Below, piece by piece: positions 60,941 to 64,000 of a DNA stretch of 64,000 bases. The notes below the pieces were generated by a model. It made no database searches, was not told where the DNA came from, and saw only the letters and a list, made by a program, of their open reading frames with translations. The translations under genes and the position numbers were made by a program. The stretch is taken from positions 62,001-126,000 of the forward strand of contig JANQSD010000009.1 in NCBI GenBank assembly GCA_028284225.1, in the 5' to 3' direction. This stretch comes from Arenicellales bacterium (lineage in GTDB: Bacteria; Pseudomonadota; Gammaproteobacteria; Arenicellales; JAHEKD01). Each line of letters begins with the position of its first letter. Position 1 is the first letter of the stretch.

Positions 60941-61249
60941 ATTTAGGTCGATGGTAGGCGGTTAAGCCTCAGTCTACGAGTATATTTCCGAGCGGGACAG
61001 AGTGAATCGAGTTAATTATCAGGTGATGGCGATCGCTCAATATTTCAGAGTTATTGATTTAATTAATCAGACAGCTATGAAAGAATAGTGTTTTATCTAA
61101 ATAATAATGCGATTGATTATTGTTATTATTTAAAATAATAACAAAATCAAAGACTTATATGTGGAATTCCTTGAAAATTCCCAGTGTAAGCGCTATCATC
61201 ACTTTTAGTAAAAAATCTATCACCAGAGTAAAAAGAGTAGCACCTAGGA
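60941..61249 (+). other. 309-base intergenic region ahead of the TorD-like gene
   Basis: No credible gene is present. It contains a perfect AT-rich palindrome (61122-61142, ten-base arms around one base) and a GGAATT/AATTCC inverted repeat (61163-61168 and 61176-61181). These may be binding sites for the formate dehydrogenase half-operon, or marks of the right junction of the insert. No clear sigma70 promoter or terminator was seen. Confidence 0.4.
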
Positions 61250-61897
61250 GTGAACTTAAGCTCATCTATTCCAGTGAGTGGAATAGATACAAGTCAAACA
61301 AAAACATCGCATACAGACGATGACGATCAGGCTCGTTCTGATGCCTATTCAATTTTATCTTCACTACTCAGTCATGCCCCCGGTCAGGATGTACTTGATT
61401 ACCTCAAACACATTAAACAACCGGATGAGCAAGAATTAGGCGAAATAGCACAGGCCTGGCTTGAATTACACCGGGCCGCTCATGTTCATGGGCTTGAACA
61501 GCTGGATGATGAATATCATGATTTATTTATTGGTCTTGGTCGAGGCCAGGTAATTCCCTATGGCTCCTGGCATATAACGGGTTTTTTGATGGATAAGCCA
61601 CTGAGTGATTTAAGAGATGATTTAACCCGCTTAGGTATACAAGCCGATCCCCAGCAAAAAGATCCGGAAGATCATATCGCTGCATTGTTTGAAACTATGT
61701 CGATTTTAATTACAGCCACTGATATCGCTGGCTATGAGCAGCGCCGATTTTATATTCGCCACATTCACCCATGGGCTGAGAAATTTTTTCAGGAACTGCA
61801 GATAGCAACGTCTGCCAGTTTTTATAAATCAGTTGGCGTTTTAGGCCAGCGATTTATTGAGTTAGAAAACCAATATTTGAACATCCAGGAACACTGA
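61250..61897 (+). CDS. TorD/DmsD-family chaperone for formate dehydrogenase
   Basis: About 215 residues. The start is uncertain: the GTG at 61250 merges with the AGGAG just before it, and no well-spaced ATG exists, so a GTG at 61274 is another choice. Family features are all-helical composition, the segment YHDLFIGLGRGQVIPYGSWH and the late HPWAEKFFQEL. TorD-family proteins bind the Tat signal of molybdoenzymes and delay export until the cofactor is inserted. Its client should be the FdhA encoded 300 bases downstream. Confidence 0.85.
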   Translation: MNLSSSIPVSGIDTSQTKTSHTDDDDQARSDAYSILSSLLSHAPGQDVLDYLKHIKQPDEQELGEIAQAWLELHRAAHVHGLEQLDDEYHDLFIGLGRGQVIPYGSWHITGFLMDKPLSDLRDDLTRLGIQADPQQKDPEDHIAALFETMSILITATDIAGYEQRRFYIRHIHPWAEKFFQELQIATSASFYKSVGVLGQRFIELENQYLNIQEH

Positions 61898-61934
61898 ACG
61901 CATAAAACACATATTTACATATGAGGAATAACTG

Positions 61935-62132
61935 ATGAAGACAACTGACGCATCAACAGTAAAAAGACGCTCCTTTCTCAAAGGCGCGGCAGTCACCACT
62001 GTGGCGGTCGGCAGCGGTGCTATAAGTCACAAGGTTGTGGCCGAGCAAAAGCCCGAAGACAAGGTTAAGCCGAAGCAAGGTTATAGAGAGACCGATCATA
62101 TTAAAGAATATTATCGACTGGCTAGGTTTTAA
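61935..62132 (+). CDS. Small Tat-signal protein of the formate dehydrogenase locus
   Basis: 65 residues. The twin-arginine signal is KRRSFLKGAAVTTVAVGSGA; the mature part is short and ends GYRETDHIKEYYRLARF. It matches the formate dehydrogenase region Tat-target family, tiny exported proteins always just before fdhA, of unknown biochemical role. AGGAA at 61922-61926 is a ribosome-binding site. Its position between chaperone and catalytic subunit is the canonical one. Confidence 0.87.
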   Translation: MKTTDASTVKRRSFLKGAAVTTVAVGSGAISHKVVAEQKPEDKVKPKQGYRETDHIKEYYRLARF

Positions 62133-62191
62133 CGTGTTTTTAATAAACGTATAAATCTAAGCAACGTAGAGCGAATACAGGAGATTTGCAT

Positions 62192-64000
62192 ATGAAACTG
62201 ATCAGAAAAAAACCGACAGATATCGAGGATAAGTTAGCAGGTGTCGGGCAGGCTATAAATCGGCGTACTTTTTTAAAGCGGTCCGGGCTTGCCGTTGGAG
62301 CAGGTGCTGCGGCTGGTGTGCTGGCACCCGGCAGAGTCAAAAAAGTGCATGCTGCCAGTGAGGCGGCAGAAGGTGAAATTACGGTCAAGACCAGTGTTTG
62401 CACCCACTGCTCGGTCGGCTGCGGCGTGAAAGCAGAAGTACAAAACGGCGTATGGGTCGGGCAGGAGCCGGATTTTGACTCACCCTTTAATTTAGGAGCG
62501 CATTGCGCCAAAGGTGCGTCAGTACGTGAACATGGTCATGGCGAACGGCGTCTTAAGTATCCCATGAAACTCACCGGCGGTAAGTGGAAGCAAATGACCT
62601 GGGATGATGCCATTAACGAAGTCGGTGATGGCATGCTCAAAATTCGCGAAGAATCCGGGCCGGACTCAGTCTATTGGTTAGGCTCTGCCAAACATAACAA
62701 TGAGCAATCGTATTTTTTCAGAAAGTTTGCGGCTTTGTGGGGCACCAACAACGTCGATCACCAGGCCAGAATTTGTCATTCCACAACAGTGGCCGGAGTC
62801 GCCAATACCTGGGGTTACGGGGCCATGACCAATTCCTATAATGATATGCATAACAGTAAATGCATGTTGTTCATTGGTTCGAATCCGGCTGAGGCACATC
62901 CGGTATCGTTGCAACATATCTTCAGAGCCAAGGAAAACGGTGCTAAGATGGTTGTCATCGACCCGCGCTACACCCGTACCGCAGCACATGCTGACCACTT
63001 TGTCAGAATCCGCCCCGGTACTGATGTCGGCATTATCTGGGGAATGATGTGGCATATCTTTGAAAACGGCTGGGAGGATAAGGAATATATTCGCCAGCGT
63101 GTTTACGGCATGGACGAAATCCGAGCTGAGGTGGCTAACTGGACGCCGGAAGAAACCGAACGTGTAACCGGTGTGCCGGAAGATGTGGTTAAAACTGCAG
63201 CCGAAATGATGGCCAAGAACAGTCCGGCTACTTTTGTTTGGTGCATGGGCGGGACTCAGCACACGATAGGTAACAACAACACCCGGGCTTATTGTGCATT
63301 CCAGCTTGCATTGGGCAATATTGGTGTAGAAGGCGGTGGGGCTAATATCTTCCGTGGTCATGATAATGTCCAAGGCGCAACTGACTTTGGCGTGTTGTCC
63401 CATACCTTGCCGGGCTATTACGGCTTATCCGATGGTGCCTGGAAACACTGGTCCAAAGTTTGGGGCCTGGATTACGAATGGGTTAAGTCCAGATTCGCCC
63501 AGGACAAAGTTGAGGGCGATAAAGGCAAGCCTGTTAGTCCAATGAACTATAAAGGTATTCCGGTTTCCCGTTGGGTTGACGGTGTGCTGGAAGAAAATAT
63601 CGGTCAACAAGACAATATTCGCTGCATGGTCTACGATGGGCATGCGGTCAACAGTCAAACCCGCGGTCCGGAAATGAAAAAGGCGATGGCCAAGCTGGAT
63701 ATGATGGTAATCATTGATCCTTATCCTACTCACGCCGCGGTTATGAATGATCGAACAGATGGTATTTACTTACTGCCAGCCTGTACTCAATTTGAAACCT
63801 ACGGTTCGGTTACAGCATCTAATCGATCATTGCAATGGCGCGAAAAAGTCATAGAGCCTTTATTCGAATCACTGCCTGATCATACGATTTTATACAAGTT
63901 TGCTAAGAAACTCGGTTTCGCAGATGAGCTATGTAAAAACGTCCAGGTTAATGATGACGAACCTTTGATCGAAGACATCACCCGTGAGTTCAATCGCGGC
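62192..64000 (+). CDS. fdhA: Formate dehydrogenase catalytic subunit (partial at right edge)
   Basis: 603 codons are visible and the gene runs off the window; complete homologs are about 950 residues. The Tat motif is NRRTFLKRSG (Arg24-Arg25). A 4Fe-4S site follows with Cys70, Cys73, Cys77 and Cys105. In QARICHSTTVAGVANTWGYG the Mo/W-binding residue is Cys195, where several homologs have selenocysteine, followed by the catalytic His196. Other molybdopterin-binding stretches are LFIGSNPAEAHP, VVIDPRYTRTAAHAD and MGGTQHTIGNNNTRAY. The enzyme oxidises formate in the periplasm and passes electrons to an iron-sulfur subunit expected beyond the edge. AGGAGA precedes the ATG. Confidence 0.95.
   Translation, partial: MKLIRKKPTDIEDKLAGVGQAINRRTFLKRSGLAVGAGAAAGVLAPGRVKKVHAASEAAEGEITVKTSVCTHCSVGCGVKAEVQNGVWVGQEPDFDSPFNLGAHCAKGASVREHGHGERRLKYPMKLTGGKWKQMTWDDAINEVGDGMLKIREESGPDSVYWLGSAKHNNEQSYFFRKFAALWGTNNVDHQARICHSTTVAGVANTWGYGAMTNSYNDMHNSKCMLFIGSNPAEAHPVSLQHIFRAKENGAKMVVIDPRYTRTAAHADHFVRIRPGTDVGIIWGMMWHIFENGWEDKEYIRQRVYGMDEIRAEVANWTPEETERVTGVPEDVVKTAAEMMAKNSPATFVWCMGGTQHTIGNNNTRAYCAFQLALGNIGVEGGGANIFRGHDNVQGATDFGVLSHTLPGYYGLSDGAWKHWSKVWGLDYEWVKSRFAQDKVEGDKGKPVSPMNYKGIPVSRWVDGVLEENIGQQDNIRCMVYDGHAVNSQTRGPEMKKAMAKLDMMVIIDPYPTHAAVMNDRTDGIYLLPACTQFETYGSVTASNRSLQWREKVIEPLFESLPDHTILYKFAKKLGFADELCKNVQVNDDEPLIEDITREFNRG

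Larger units (their letters stand above)
45459..61249. other. Accessory insert splitting the formate dehydrogenase locus
   Basis: About 15.8 kb lies between the polyferredoxin gene and the TorD-like chaperone gene, which are normally near neighbours in this locus type. Contents are secreted repeat proteins, an SpvB/RHS protein, a small zinc-ribbon protein, a REP-associated transposase, a lipase-like hydrolase and a PD40 protein; none relates to formate metabolism. A duplicate of the polyferredoxin 3' end at 58122 suggests at least two acquisition steps. The first 248 bases (45459-45706) are AT-rich; TTGACA at 45620-45625 is a possible -35 box without a convincing -10 box. Confidence 0.7.

Noticed and set aside
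62678..63403. Long minus-strand frame inside fdhA
   Set aside because: It lies entirely within the strongly supported FdhA coding region, which carries all family motifs, and its own translation resembles no protein.

Overview
The window reads as chromosome from a moderately AT-rich, probably marine or host-associated gammaproteobacterium. The grounds are gene content: a TAXI-type TRAP transporter, a dimethylglycine-dehydrogenase-like enzyme, an MbfA-like ferritin exporter, a respiratory formate dehydrogenase locus and a DUF1365/cyclopropane-synthase lipid operon. No rRNA, tRNA or CRISPR array was seen. Species-level identification is not possible by eye.

Layout. 1-4.7 kb: an RpiR/SIS regulator (cut by the left edge) divergent from a DMGDH-like flavoprotein, an EamA permease and a carboxymuconolactone-decarboxylase-family protein. 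4.7-7.1 kb: a sulfotransferase and an orphan sensor kinase. 7.2-13.3 kb: a lipid-modification operon (NTF2-like lipoprotein, SDR, FAD oxidoreductase, DUF1365, cyclopropane-fatty-acid synthase, DUF2878, unknown secreted protein, VanZ-like).

14.2-34.4 kb, minus strand: a compact nonribosomal peptide operon, the most unusual part of the window. Reading order is LysR, phosphopantetheinyl transferase, HupE/UreJ membrane protein, acyl-CoA dehydrogenase, stand-alone adenylation enzyme, stand-alone carrier protein, NRPS-1 (C-A-PCP-E), NRPS-2 (C-A core), glycosyltransferase, NRPS-3 (A tail-PCP-E), NRPS-4 (C-PCP-TE). The dehydrogenase/adenylation/carrier trio is the set that converts proline to pyrrole-2-carboxyl-S-PCP. 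NRPS-1 has an apparent Asn pocket, and its A domain is interrupted between motifs A8 and A9 by a WbpG-like PP-loop amidotransferase domain. The second A domain is broken at the same place, but into two proteins, with the glycosyltransferase gene between the halves. The last module has no A domain and ends in a thioesterase with a cysteine nucleophile. I infer a small glycosylated pyrrole-capped peptide with D-residues and a chemically altered Asn side chain; I recognise no described compound with this architecture.

34.5-40.2 kb: a TRAP importer, D-amino-acid-dehydrogenase-like enzyme, Asp/Glu-racemase-family protein and RidA, probably an amino-acid scavenging operon controlled by the divergent LysR through a perfect T-N11-A dyad. 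40.4-42.1 kb: MbfA-like iron protein and an unknown membrane-anchored protein.

42.5-64 kb: a formate dehydrogenase locus (DUF6494, DUF3305, DUF3306, polyferredoxin, then TorD-like chaperone, Tat-signal small subunit, FdhA cut by the right edge) split by about 15.8 kb of accessory DNA. The insert holds two secreted proteins with SLH-like Cys-rich repeats, a 2265-residue SpvB/RHS protein, a small zinc-ribbon membrane protein, a REP-associated transposase with decayed terminal repeats, a lipase-like hydrolase and a PD40 propeller protein. A diverged second copy of the last 17 codons of the polyferredoxin gene lies just after the transposase and marks a probable insertion boundary.
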